64,000 nucleotides of DNA from Pontibacter diazotrophicus (GTDB lineage Bacteria > Bacteroidota > Bacteroidia > Cytophagales > Hymenobacteraceae), in assembly GCF_003367245.1 (NCBI RefSeq), contig NZ_QRGR01000011.1, positions 1 to 64,000 on the forward strand, in the 5' to 3' direction. Numbering within the stretch: the first letter of the stretch is position 1; every line of letters starts with the position of its first letter. Below the pieces are notes generated by a model. That model was not told where the DNA came from and made no database searches. It worked only from the letters and a program-made list of their open reading frames with translations. Both the position numbers and the translations under genes were made by a program. Below, one piece after another: positions 26,060-33,772 of this stretch.

Positions 26060-26453
26060 GGTATGTCTTTAATTTAAATTACTAAAAAAGAGCCAGGCAC
26101 AAGAAACGGCTGACGCTATAAAAATCCTCTAATTGGGCTGCATCTCCGCTTTTTTAACTCCTTCAGCAAACCACTGAGACTTTTAATTCTAACTAGCTAA
26201 CACTGTAACAGAACACTCCTGGTTTTTAGGTTACCAAAGCTCTTTCTGATTTGTAAGGCACGCATCCGTTTTACTTATAGTGAGCAGATAGGGTTGTATC
26301 TACCAGAGAGCTTTGGCAGGTGCGCATAGGCTTCATAGTAAAATATCAGCAGGGCAGCATACTGCACGAAACTGGAACTTTGCCAGCACCTTCGTGAGCT
26401 ACACTCTTCAAAAGAAAAAATTAATCAGAACACCTAAACTTTGTAAAACCTTT
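26060..26453. other. Intergenic region between dioxygenase and ars cluster
   Basis: This stretch of nearly 400 bases lies upstream of the leftward dioxygenase and the rightward arsR gene. I find no gene, remnant or strong hairpin in it. The arsR promoter and operator occupy the bases immediately to its right. Confidence 0.4.
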
Positions 26454-26490
26454 TTTGGCTAAACCAGTTATTATCGTAACTTTACGATGA
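26454..26490 (+). promoter_or_regulatory. arsR promoter with ArsR operator over the -7 box
   Basis: TTTG at 26454-26457, 19 bases, then TAACTTTA at 26477-26484 fits the Bacteroidota promoter with one mismatch in the -7 box. A perfect inverted repeat, ATCGTAA (26473-26479) and TTACGAT (26482-26488), covers that box, the expected place for ArsR autorepression. A half-site ATCGTAA recurs at 26854-26860 between arsR and arsM, followed by a weaker opposing CCGAT. Confidence 0.7.
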
Positions 26491-26502
26491 TAAACCAGCG
26501 CA

Positions 26503-26835
26503 ATGGGAACAACTAAGACAGAAGCATTTACAGCAACCGACCTGCTATTGGCAAAATATGCAAAGGCGCTGGCGCATCCGGCACGGGTAGCTATCCTACG
26601 CATTTTGCTGGAGCGCCAGTCGTGTATCTGTGGCGATATTGTGGAGGAACTTCCGCTCTCGCAGTCAACGGTGTCGCAGCACCTGAAAGAGTTGAAAGAA
26701 GCAGGTCTGATCAAAGGCGATATAGACGGGAAAAAAGTATGCTATTGTATAGATGAACAAGCCTGGAAGCAGGCACAGCAAATGCTGCAGGTATTGTTTT
26801 CGAACTATACTCCTTGTGGCACGAACTGCTGTTAA
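26503..26835 (+). CDS. arsR: ArsR-family arsenic-responsive repressor
   Basis: Winged-helix metalloregulator of 110 residues. The recognition helix is in [21 protein letters not shown] (49-69). Candidate As(III) ligands are Cys41 and Cys43 (SCICGD) just before it, as in ELCVCDL-type ArsR proteins. Further Cys are at 80 and 82 (CYC) and in a C-terminal CGTNCC tail (105-110). It should repress the downstream arsM, ACR3 and phosphatase genes and release on binding arsenite. The promoter palindrome over the -7 box supports autoregulation. The pattern of Cys differs from E. coli ArsR, so the exact site is uncertain. Confidence 0.88.
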   Translation: MGTTKTEAFTATDLLLAKYAKALAHPARVAILRILLERQSCICGDIVEELPLSQSTVSQHLKELKEAGLIKGDIDGKKVCYCIDEQAWKQAQQMLQVLFSNYTPCGTNCC

Positions 26836-26883
26836 AAAAATTTGATATAATTAATCGTAATAAACCGATAAAACTTAAAGACT

Positions 26884-27729
26884 ATGAACAACGCAGAAGA
26901 GTTGAAGAAGATTGTAAAAGAGAAGTACGGTGAAATAGCCCTGCAAAGCAAGGAGCAAAATGAGGCATCCTGCTGTGGCGCCACCGGCTGCTGCACTGTA
27001 GACTATGCTATTTTCGCTGATAATTATACCCAGTTAGAAGGCTACAATCCTGATGCCGACTTAGGCCTGGGCTGTGGTGTGCCGACAGAGTTTGCGCAGC
27101 TAAAACCCGGTGATGTAGTGATTGACCTTGGTTCCGGTGCCGGCAACGACTGCTTTGTGGCCCGTGCCATAGTAGGCGAAACAGGGAAAGTACTTGGGGT
27201 GGACATGACGGAGGCCATGATCTCCAAAGCCCGCGATAACGCGGAGAAGCTTGGTTTCCATAACGTAGAGTTCCGCCAGGGTGAAATCGAGGACCTGCCA
27301 ATCGCTGCAAACCGTGCTGATGTGGTGATTAGCAATTGTGTCCTGAACCTGGTGCCTGACAAGCGTAAGGCTTTTGCCGAAACATACCGTGTTCTGAAGC
27401 CGGGCGGACATTTCAGCATATCTGATGTAGTGTTGGTAGGCGAATTGCCTGCAGGCCTTGTGAAAGCGAGTGAGCTATATGCCGGCTGTGTGTCTGGTGC
27501 CATTCAGAAGGAAGAATACCTTCAGATCATCCGGGAAACTGGTTTTGAGAATGTGGTGGTGCAAAAAGAAAAAGCCATCCAGGTACCGGACGAAATCCTG
27601 AGAGACTACCTCGATGAGGCTGGCCTCCGCGCCTTCCGCGAAAGCAACACAGGTATCTACAGCATTACCGTTTACGGCGATAAGCCTGCCAGTTCTGCCT
27701 GCTGTGCCCCCGGCGCAGGTTGTTGCTAA
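26884..27729 (+). CDS. arsM: Arsenite S-adenosylmethionine methyltransferase
   Basis: Cytoplasmic enzyme of 281 residues that methylates As(III) to mono-, di- and trimethyl forms. The SAM motif is VIDLGSGAGND (79-89). The three conserved catalytic Cys of ArsM are in place: C64 (GLGCG), C152 (SNCVLN) and C202 (AGCVSG). Extra Cys pairs occur near the N-terminus (CCGATGCC, 30-37) and at the very C-terminus (CCAPGAGCC), possible arsenic-gathering sites. It begins 48 bases after arsR and clearly belongs to the same operon. Methylated products may leave by diffusion or through ACR3. Confidence 0.93.
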   Translation: MNNAEELKKIVKEKYGEIALQSKEQNEASCCGATGCCTVDYAIFADNYTQLEGYNPDADLGLGCGVPTEFAQLKPGDVVIDLGSGAGNDCFVARAIVGETGKVLGVDMTEAMISKARDNAEKLGFHNVEFRQGEIEDLPIAANRADVVISNCVLNLVPDKRKAFAETYRVLKPGGHFSISDVVLVGELPAGLVKASELYAGCVSGAIQKEEYLQIIRETGFENVVVQKEKAIQVPDEILRDYLDEAGLRAFRESNTGIYSITVYGDKPASSACCAPGAGCC

Positions 27730-27751
27730 ATTGCTACTCAATTAAATGAAC

Positions 27752-27824
27752 CCACCCCTGCCCCTCCAAGGAGGGGAATTTTCCTCCCTAGTATATTCCC
27801 TTCCTCGGAGGGGCAGAGGTGGGT
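27752..27824. repeat. Inverted repeat of the CCACCCCT...AGGAGGGG type
   Basis: CCCACCCCTGCCCCTCC with GGAGGGG (27752-27776) is mirrored by CCTCGGAGGGGCAGAGGTGGG (to 27824). The arms pair over about 20 bases with few mismatches and each arm is itself self-complementary. This is the look of the dispersed pyrimidine/purine intergenic repeats frequent in Bacteroidota. It sits between arsM and the ACR3 gene and could fold in the ars transcript. Confidence 0.6.
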
Positions 27825-27926
27825 AAACAACCTCGGGCTCTCATGCTAGTTCAGGTGTATCAGCTGATTTACACACCTTACTTAATCTTACGCCTCGCAC
27901 ACATATCTATGTGCAAGGGGCCTTGA

Positions 27927-29027
27927 ATGCTAATAAATATGGAACACTGCGCCCCTGCTCATAACCGGAAGCGCCTCGGTTTTCTGGACCGTTACCTTAC
28001 CCTCTGGATTTTTCTGGCAATGCTGGTTGGAGTTGCCATCGGTTACTTTATCCCCGAGAGCTCCGGCTATGTAAACTCGCTCTCCAGTGGCACAACCAAT
28101 ATTCCGATTGCCATTGGCCTCATCCTGATGATGTACCCGCCACTGGCGAAGGTAAATTACCGCCTGCTGCCGAAGGTGTTTGGTAATGTGAAAGTCATCG
28201 GACTTTCGCTTTTGTTGAATTGGGTTATTGGTCCACTGCTGATGTTTGGGCTCGCTATCACTTTCCTGCGCGACTACCCCGAGTACATGACGGGCCTGAT
28301 ACTCATTGGCCTGGCCCGCTGCATTGCCATGGTGCTGGTCTGGAACGACCTGGCGGATGGCAGCCGGGAATATGCTGCCGGACTGGTGGCGCTCAACAGT
28401 ATTTTCCAGGTGTTTTTGTATTCCTTCTATGCCTGGCTTTTCATCACAAAACTTCCTCCGCTGTTTGGGTTTGAAGGTGCGATAGTAGAAATATCTATTG
28501 GTGTTATTGCAGAGAGTGTGGCCATCTATTTGGGTATTCCTTTTCTGGCAGGCGTGCTGAGTCGGGTCATACTGGTGCCTCTTAAAGGGCAGGAATGGTA
28601 CCAGAACAAGTTTATACCTGCCATCTCCCCTATCACACTCATCGCTTTGTTATTTACCATTCTGGTGATGTTCAGCCTGAAGGGTGAGCTCATGGTGTCT
28701 ATCCCTTTCGATGTTTTCCGGATTACGGTGCCGCTGGTGCTATACTTCGCCAGCATGTTCCTTATCAGCTTTTTTATGGGCAAGGCTGCCGGAGCCAACT
28801 ATGCTGAAAACGCCTCTGTAGCCTTTACCGCTGCCGGGAACAATTTCGAACTTGCCATTGCAGTGGCCATTGCAGTTTTCGGACTTGATTCAGGCCAGGC
28901 CTTTGCCGGAGTGGTAGGTCCGCTGGTGGAGGTACCGGCCCTTATTGCGCTGGTAAACGTGGCTTTCTGGTTCAGGAGAAAATATTATGCCCCTAAGCCA
29001 GTACAACTGGCTCCTGTAGAAAGTTAG
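27927..29027 (+). CDS. acr3: ACR3-type arsenite efflux transporter
   Basis: Inner-membrane arsenite/H+ antiporter of the Bile/Arsenite/Riboflavin transporter superfamily, 366 residues with ten predicted TM helices. The diagnostic TM4 Cys is C132 in [13 protein letters not shown], and the conserved TM9/10 acid is E335 in GPLVEVPAL. The N-terminus has MEHCAP, so the ATG at 27939 is a possible alternative start. It is third in the ars cluster, about 200 bases after arsM with a repeat between. Together with arsR and arsM it gives export and methylation of arsenite. No arsC reductase is visible in the window. Confidence 0.93.
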   Translation: MLINMEHCAPAHNRKRLGFLDRYLTLWIFLAMLVGVAIGYFIPESSGYVNSLSSGTTNIPIAIGLILMMYPPLAKVNYRLLPKVFGNVKVIGLSLLLNWVIGPLLMFGLAITFLRDYPEYMTGLILIGLARCIAMVLVWNDLADGSREYAAGLVALNSIFQVFLYSFYAWLFITKLPPLFGFEGAIVEISIGVIAESVAIYLGIPFLAGVLSRVILVPLKGQEWYQNKFIPAISPITLIALLFTILVMFSLKGELMVSIPFDVFRITVPLVLYFASMFLISFFMGKAAGANYAENASVAFTAAGNNFELAIAVAIAVFGLDSGQAFAGVVGPLVEVPALIALVNVAFWFRRKYYAPKPVQLAPVES

Positions 29028-29103
29028 CGTTTCCTTAACTATTCGTTTATAGTTCATTCCCAATTTTGATTTCTGAAGTTCATTATCTAAAGCAGTTCAT
29101 AAA

Positions 29104-29877
29104 ATGAAAATCGCTCTCTTTTCGGATATACACGCCAACCTGCCGGCCCTGCTAGCCATGTTTGCCGATATGGAAACCCGCACGATAGACGCCACCTATT
29201 GCCTCGGCGACCTGGTGGGTTATAACATCTGGCCAAACGAGGTCATCAATGAAGTCCGCAGGCGCAACATCCCCACTATCGCCGGCAACTACGACTTTGG
29301 TATTGGCAGAACCAGTGATGAGTGCGGCTGTGCCTATAAAACAGATGAAGACAAGGCCATGGGGAAAGTCTCTATCTCCTATACGAATGAGGTAGTGCAG
29401 CAGACAGAGCGCCAGTACCTGCGCACCCTGCCCGCCCACATCAGGGTAGAATACCAGTTGAATGATGAGCAACTGAACCTGCTACTGGTGCACGGCAGTC
29501 CGCGCAAAATAAATGAGTACCTGTTTGAAGACCGGGAGGAGAAAAGCCTGCTCCGCATTATGCAGGACGCAGATGCCGACATCATGTGCTTCGGCCATAC
29601 CCATAAGCCTTTTCACCGTGTATTGCCCCAGGAGCAGGAAGGCGCCACCCGCTACCGCCATGCGATAAACATCGGCTCAGTGGGAAAACCAAAAGACGGG
29701 GACACCAGGGGCTGCTATGCCATTATCACAATAGATGAAAACGGAAGTGCCGCCACAAGAGAAAGTATAGAAGTGGAATTTGTGCGGTTTAAATACGATG
29801 TGGAGCAGGCTGCCAAAGCCGTAGAAGAAAGCCCGCTGCCCGACAAGTACGCGGACATGCTGCGAAAGGCGTATTAA
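29104..29877 (+). CDS. Calcineurin-like metallophosphatase of the ars cluster
   Basis: Protein of 257 residues with the metallophosphoesterase metal motifs: DIH (8-10), GDLVG (35-39), GNYD (61-64), VHG (129-131) and GHTH (164-167). The usual GNH(E/D) motif has Tyr for the catalytic His, so proton donation must differ from classical members. A Cys pair (ECGCAY, 73-78) lies just after it. It follows ACR3 by 76 bases, and the cluster ends in a terminator right after this gene, so it is the likely fourth ars-operon gene. I recall similar phosphatases near ars genes in other genomes, but its substrate is unknown. Confidence 0.85.
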   Translation: MKIALFSDIHANLPALLAMFADMETRTIDATYCLGDLVGYNIWPNEVINEVRRRNIPTIAGNYDFGIGRTSDECGCAYKTDEDKAMGKVSISYTNEVVQQTERQYLRTLPAHIRVEYQLNDEQLNLLLVHGSPRKINEYLFEDREEKSLLRIMQDADADIMCFGHTHKPFHRVLPQEQEGATRYRHAINIGSVGKPKDGDTRGCYAIITIDENGSAATRESIEVEFVRFKYDVEQAAKAVEESPLPDKYADMLRKAY

Positions 29878-29888
29878 AGCAAACACAG

Positions 29889-29922
29889 CAGAAAAGCTAC
29901 CTCCCAGCAGGTAGCTTTTCTG
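29889..29922 (+). terminator. Terminator of the ars cluster
   Basis: Perfect 14-bp stem (29889-29902 with 29909-29922) followed by T-rich sequence, 12 bases after the phosphatase stop codon. Confidence 0.88.
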
Positions 29923-29943
29923 TTTACATGAGAATGTACTTTT

Positions 29944-30056
29944 TCAGTACCTCCTCAGCACTAGCTTAACAAGCTGCACCTCGCCACCTCTTACCAGACG
30001 CACAAAATAAAGTCCGCCCGCGAGTTATACAATATGAAAGCAGTGTCTGCTTGTCT
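29944..30056 (-). pseudogene. Remnant of a type IX secretion C-terminal sorting domain
   Basis: On the minus strand, 30024 to 29944 reads LAGGLYFVRLVRGGEVQL then VKLVLRRY and a stop, an excellent match to the end of type A T9SS sorting domains (SGxYFVRL...KVVLRR). Just upstream the same pattern continues (DTAFILYN) but in another frame, needing one inserted base. No start or larger body of a protein exists before it, since the 5' part is replaced by AT-rich DNA. It is therefore the decayed tail of a secreted protein. Confidence 0.7.
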
Positions 30057-30249
30057 CCTGCCTACACCTGGCAATGAACTGTTAGTCATCTGAAAACCCT
30101 GCGTGGAGCAGAAAGAGCAACTAAATAGAACCTTTATAAAACTTTAAAGTTAAAGTATGTTAAATATAATAGTATTTAGCTATGTTTATATTTAAAGCTG
30201 TCTCTATTATGTTAAATTTTCTCCACATCACAATTCAACCTTTGGCTAG
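30057..30249. other. AT-rich promoter region before the glycan genes
   Basis: About 190 bases, strongly AT-rich at 30125-30235, upstream of the GT11-like gene. It probably holds that gene's promoter, but no TAnnTTTG box was found. Confidence 0.4.
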
Positions 30250-31167
30250 ATGATAATTCTTCAGGATCATCCCGGGAGGTTGTGCAACCGACTGTGGTCT
30301 TACGTACCCTTTATCTCTTTCTGCCTTAAAGCAGAGAAGGAACTGCTGATACTTCACTTTGAAGAATACTACGATTTGTTTGAGAATCTACAGGCAATAC
30401 CGGGCATCCAGGTGCAGAAGCACCATCCTTTTAAAAAGCGTGGCTTAGGAAAAAAACTATTGTACCATTTTACGCAGAAGCTACCGCAAGGTGTGCTGCG
30501 CTTTTCTAATGTTTACGCTGATAAAGACTTTTGGGAGAACGAGCGTTGGAATGCGGTTCTCTCCGGTCAGAAAACCCGCATATTTTTTCAAAGCGGCGTT
30601 GATCACATTCAGAAGAACCTTCTTTTACCTGAATACCATGAGCAGGTCCGGCTTTTGTTTAAGCCCAAACAGACATTAGCGCATAATATAGACCAGCAAA
30701 TAGATGCGCAACGCGCAAAGCATGAGGTAATCGTTGGTGTACATATCCGCCGCAACGACTATCGCTCATTTAAAGGTGGCGCCTACTATTTCCAAGACGC
30801 CACATATTATAAGTACATGGCTGCGCTGGAGAAAGAACTGAACACCATGGGCAAGAGCGTTGTGTTCTTACTGTGCTCTGATGAAAAAGTAGATCCTGCA
30901 CATTTTGAAGGACTGAACACATTTCAAGTCTCTAGCTCTGTTGATGTAGAGGAGTTATATGCTTTAGCACTAACAGACTATATTATGGGTGCTCCCAGTA
31001 CTTTTTCCATGTGGGCCTCCTTTTATGGAGAAGTGCCCCTCCGGATTCTACAGTTTAAAGATGAGAAAATAGCCTTACATCAGTTTAGTGTGATTATATC
31101 TCAGGATGTGTTTGAAGATGGAAAAAGATTTGTTCACAACGACAGGCTTGCCAGCAGTGAGTGCTAA
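30250..31167 (+). CDS. GT11-like glycosyltransferase (alpha-1,2-fucosyltransferase family)
   Basis: Protein of 305 residues. The strongest mark is VGVHIRRNDYRSF (163-174), matching the HxRRxDY motif that binds GDP-fucose in GT11 and related GT-B fucosyltransferases. A late conserved block, GAPSTFSMWASFYG (near 252-265), also fits. The N-terminus RLCNRLWSYVPF resembles the GGLGNQMFQYA start of the family in position but not in sequence. Cytoplasmic, likely building a surface polysaccharide. Followed after 204 bases by another glycosyltransferase and a deacetylase. The sugar donor is inferred. Confidence 0.75.
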   Translation: MIILQDHPGRLCNRLWSYVPFISFCLKAEKELLILHFEEYYDLFENLQAIPGIQVQKHHPFKKRGLGKKLLYHFTQKLPQGVLRFSNVYADKDFWENERWNAVLSGQKTRIFFQSGVDHIQKNLLLPEYHEQVRLLFKPKQTLAHNIDQQIDAQRAKHEVIVGVHIRRNDYRSFKGGAYYFQDATYYKYMAALEKELNTMGKSVVFLLCSDEKVDPAHFEGLNTFQVSSSVDVEELYALALTDYIMGAPSTFSMWASFYGEVPLRILQFKDEKIALHQFSVIISQDVFEDGKRFVHNDRLASSEC

Positions 31168-31371
31168 AGGAAGTAAAGCGTATGCAGCATCTGGTTATGA
31201 AAGAATCAGGAACAGCTTCAACGCATGAGCCGCAGTCAGAAGTGAAGATTGAAGACAGCCGCCGACTCCCGCTAATAGAGAAACTCCTCTTACCTCAAAA
31301 CCAAGTTTGGCTCGCTTTAATGACCTTTCGAAATTAACTTTAAAAATGAAACCATCCTGTTCCCGGTTTAC

Positions 31372-32670
31372 ATGAGCCACCTGAAAGTTTGTTATGTTAT
31401 TTATGGTGAAGAAATCTGGAGCCCTTTGCTTAAACGGCAGGTGCTGGAACTTTTGCAGACAGCTGCTGGTCTTGACAATCGTTTAAGCATTCGACTCTTA
31501 TACATCTATCCCTGGTTCTGGCAGTTTACCAAAAAGAGCCATTTCAAAACTTTCGCAAAGGAGTTCAGTGCACACCCCATTGAATTGAATTTTCTACCGG
31601 TTCCTTTCCCGTTTCCACTGCCTTACTTTTTCCCCACCTACAAAAAAGGCGTAGGCTTCAGGCCGCATGAAGCGCACACAGGCACTTTTCTCTGGGTCCT
31701 AAAGCTGCTGGTGCTGCCCGTTCTTTTAAAGTACCTTCACCTGGACAAGATTTCTATTTTCCATTGCCGCAGTTACCGGGCCGCGGCCGCAGTGCTGGCG
31801 TTAAAGAATCTACATAGTCGTGTGAAACTGGTTTTCGACCCGCGTTCCGATTACCCGGAGGAAAACCTCATCCAGAACTCCTGGAAAAAAGGCAGTACTC
31901 CTTTCCGCTTCTGGAAAAGGCAGGAGCGGGAGCTTTTAGAAAAATCTTCTGTTACGGTATGCATCTCCGAACAGTATTACCGGCATTATCAGAAAGCCAG
32001 CCCTGGGTTTAAGCACAAAGTGATACCTAACAATGTGTGCTGCTCTGATTTTAAATTCGATGCAACTTACAGGAAGCACTTCAGAGAAAGGTATGAACTA
32101 GAAGGTAAGGTGGTGTTCTGCTACCTGGGCACCTTAGGTGCCGGCACATGGCATGACCCGCTGCTATACGCGCAGCTCATACTTCATTTTCGGGCTATTG
32201 CTAATAAACACCTGTTCCTCTTCCTGATACCCCATGGCTCCCGGTCATACACCGAGAAAGTGTTTCTGGACAATGGTATCAGCGACAACGAATACCTGAT
32301 ACTCTCTCCTGCTTATGCTGAGGTTCCTAAACTGCTATCGGCAGCTGACTTTGGGCTGCTGTATTTAGGGAAAGAAAAAATAGCACTCGGCACCAAGGTA
32401 GTGGAATACAACGCTGTGGGCCTGCCTGTTCTTGTTAACAGCAACGTGCTGAGTGCTGCCAGTTACGTGCAGGAACATCATACAGGTATGGTGATAGATA
32501 TTGGCCTGGGTGACCGGGATGTTAAAAAAACACCCGTGGAGGGCATGGACTTTCAAACGCTGCGGAACGAGTTTCCTGGAGAAAGAATAGCGCAGACGGC
32601 CAGAGCACATTTTTCTAATGAAAAAGTAGCCACCGAGTATGTAAAAATTTACCAGTCGCTGGAAAGTTAA
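31372..32670 (+). CDS. GT-B (family 4-like) glycosyltransferase
   Basis: Protein of 432 residues. The second Rossmann half is recognisable: GKVVFCYLGTLGAGTWHDP starts the donor domain near 241, LLSAADFGLLYLG occurs near 323-335, and GTKVVEYNAVGLPVLVN near 341-357 is the donor-binding block with the Glu seen in GT4 enzymes. The N-terminal acceptor half is divergent and Pro/Phe-rich (PVPFPFPLPYFFP). No membrane anchor is evident. It probably acts with the preceding GT11-like gene on a surface glycan. It converges on the deacetylase gene with 19 bases between the stops. Confidence 0.75.
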   Translation: MSHLKVCYVIYGEEIWSPLLKRQVLELLQTAAGLDNRLSIRLLYIYPWFWQFTKKSHFKTFAKEFSAHPIELNFLPVPFPFPLPYFFPTYKKGVGFRPHEAHTGTFLWVLKLLVLPVLLKYLHLDKISIFHCRSYRAAAAVLALKNLHSRVKLVFDPRSDYPEENLIQNSWKKGSTPFRFWKRQERELLEKSSVTVCISEQYYRHYQKASPGFKHKVIPNNVCCSDFKFDATYRKHFRERYELEGKVVFCYLGTLGAGTWHDPLLYAQLILHFRAIANKHLFLFLIPHGSRSYTEKVFLDNGISDNEYLILSPAYAEVPKLLSAADFGLLYLGKEKIALGTKVVEYNAVGLPVLVNSNVLSAASYVQEHHTGMVIDIGLGDRDVKKTPVEGMDFQTLRNEFPGERIAQTARAHFSNEKVATEYVKIYQSLES

Positions 32671-32689
32671 GACTTAAACAGGCTCCTAC

Positions 32690-33472
32690 TCAAAAACTGG
32701 AGAAGGTGTACCCCCTGGACAGGATTTCATTTACTATATTTTTGAAGGTGTCGAAGGTATTCTCACAATCGTGCATCAGTACAATTTCATTTGAATCTGA
32801 GCAAGGCAAGCCGTACTGTTTTTCCGGAACACTGCCTCTGCAATCAAACGGTTTTGCTGAAAACAGCCTTTGCAGCACATCTCTTTCTTTCTGAATGCCA
32901 AACATTCCTTCCTCCTTTTTCAGACACCACTCCATTACGTCCAGGGTCCAGTGCATATCCTTTTCCTGCAGCAGTGTCTGGTTATAGTATGAATATAAGA
33001 TGCCCGGAATGGCTGGAGTCACATAACCCAGTTCCGCCAGCTTTTCCTGAATCGCTTTTTTCTTTAACTTCTTCCAGGGATTGAAGCTTCTTGTAAATAT
33101 CCTCCCCAACCTGCCATCCCCATTGTCACCGTAAGGAAACCTGAAATATTTCTTTTCCCAGGCGACCCCAGCCGTTGCATGAATTTCCTCTAGAATCCTG
33201 TCGGCTTTGAAGATATCTTCGAGGGCATCTTTCAACGAAAGCCTTGAAAAATGCTGGTGTGCGTAGGAATGGTTGCCAAGTATAAAACCCTCAGAAAGTG
33301 CTTTTACAGCTAATTTTTTCTGTTTTTCCAGCGTATGACCAATACAAAAAATAATAGGCCGAATGTCCTTTTCCAACAGAAAATGAAGCATATCCTCTGA
33401 GGCTGCTGTAGGGAAGTCGTCTATGGTCAGGTAGAGCTTTTTGAGAGGTGCCGGCTGAATATTGTTTTCCAT
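32690..33472 (-). CDS. Polysaccharide deacetylase (NodB homology) family protein
   Basis: Protein of 260 residues with the carbohydrate esterase 4 motifs: motif 1 LTIDDFP (15-21; catalytic Asp18, metal Asp19), motif 2 HSYAH (68-72) and motif 3 RFPYGD (111-116). Motifs 4 and 5 are less clear; the end has IVLMHDCENT, which supplies a late His. No signal peptide is seen, so either it acts in the cytoplasm or it uses an unusual export path. The likely reaction is N- or O-deacetylation of a glycan. Adjacent to two glycosyltransferases. Confidence 0.82.
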   Translation of the reverse strand: MENNIQPAPLKKLYLTIDDFPTAASEDMLHFLLEKDIRPIIFCIGHTLEKQKKLAVKALSEGFILGNHSYAHQHFSRLSLKDALEDIFKADRILEEIHATAGVAWEKKYFRFPYGDNGDGRLGRIFTRSFNPWKKLKKKAIQEKLAELGYVTPAIPGILYSYYNQTLLQEKDMHWTLDVMEWCLKKEEGMFGIQKERDVLQRLFSAKPFDCRGSVPEKQYGLPCSDSNEIVLMHDCENTFDTFKNIVNEILSRGYTFSSF

Positions 33473-33654
33473 GTTAAAGGTGTCAAAATTACTTATCGTG
33501 AAGCTCCCTCTTCCTGTCTATCTTGTTCAGGCTCCTGATGACAAGTCAATATCATAAACAAAATGTAAGTACACAAGCACAAAAGGAAATGCCTGCCATA
33601 CCTGCGTATGATCTAGTTTTTTGCACACGCAGGTTCAGGTAGTACTTCAAAAAA

Positions 33655-33691
33655 AGAAAAGCGGTGCAGGAAACTCCTACACCGCTTTTCT
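33655..33691. terminator. Intrinsic terminator
   Basis: A 17-bp stem with one C-A mismatch (33655-33671 with 33675-33691) and A/T runs. It lies 82 bases past the stop codon of the leftward SulP gene and is probably its terminator. Confidence 0.8.
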
Positions 33692-33772
33692 ACCTATAGC
33701 CACTTAAAAGGCTCAATATTTGAAATATTCTTATTCAGCTCAAAAGACGTCAATTAAAAGCTGCCGCTGATA

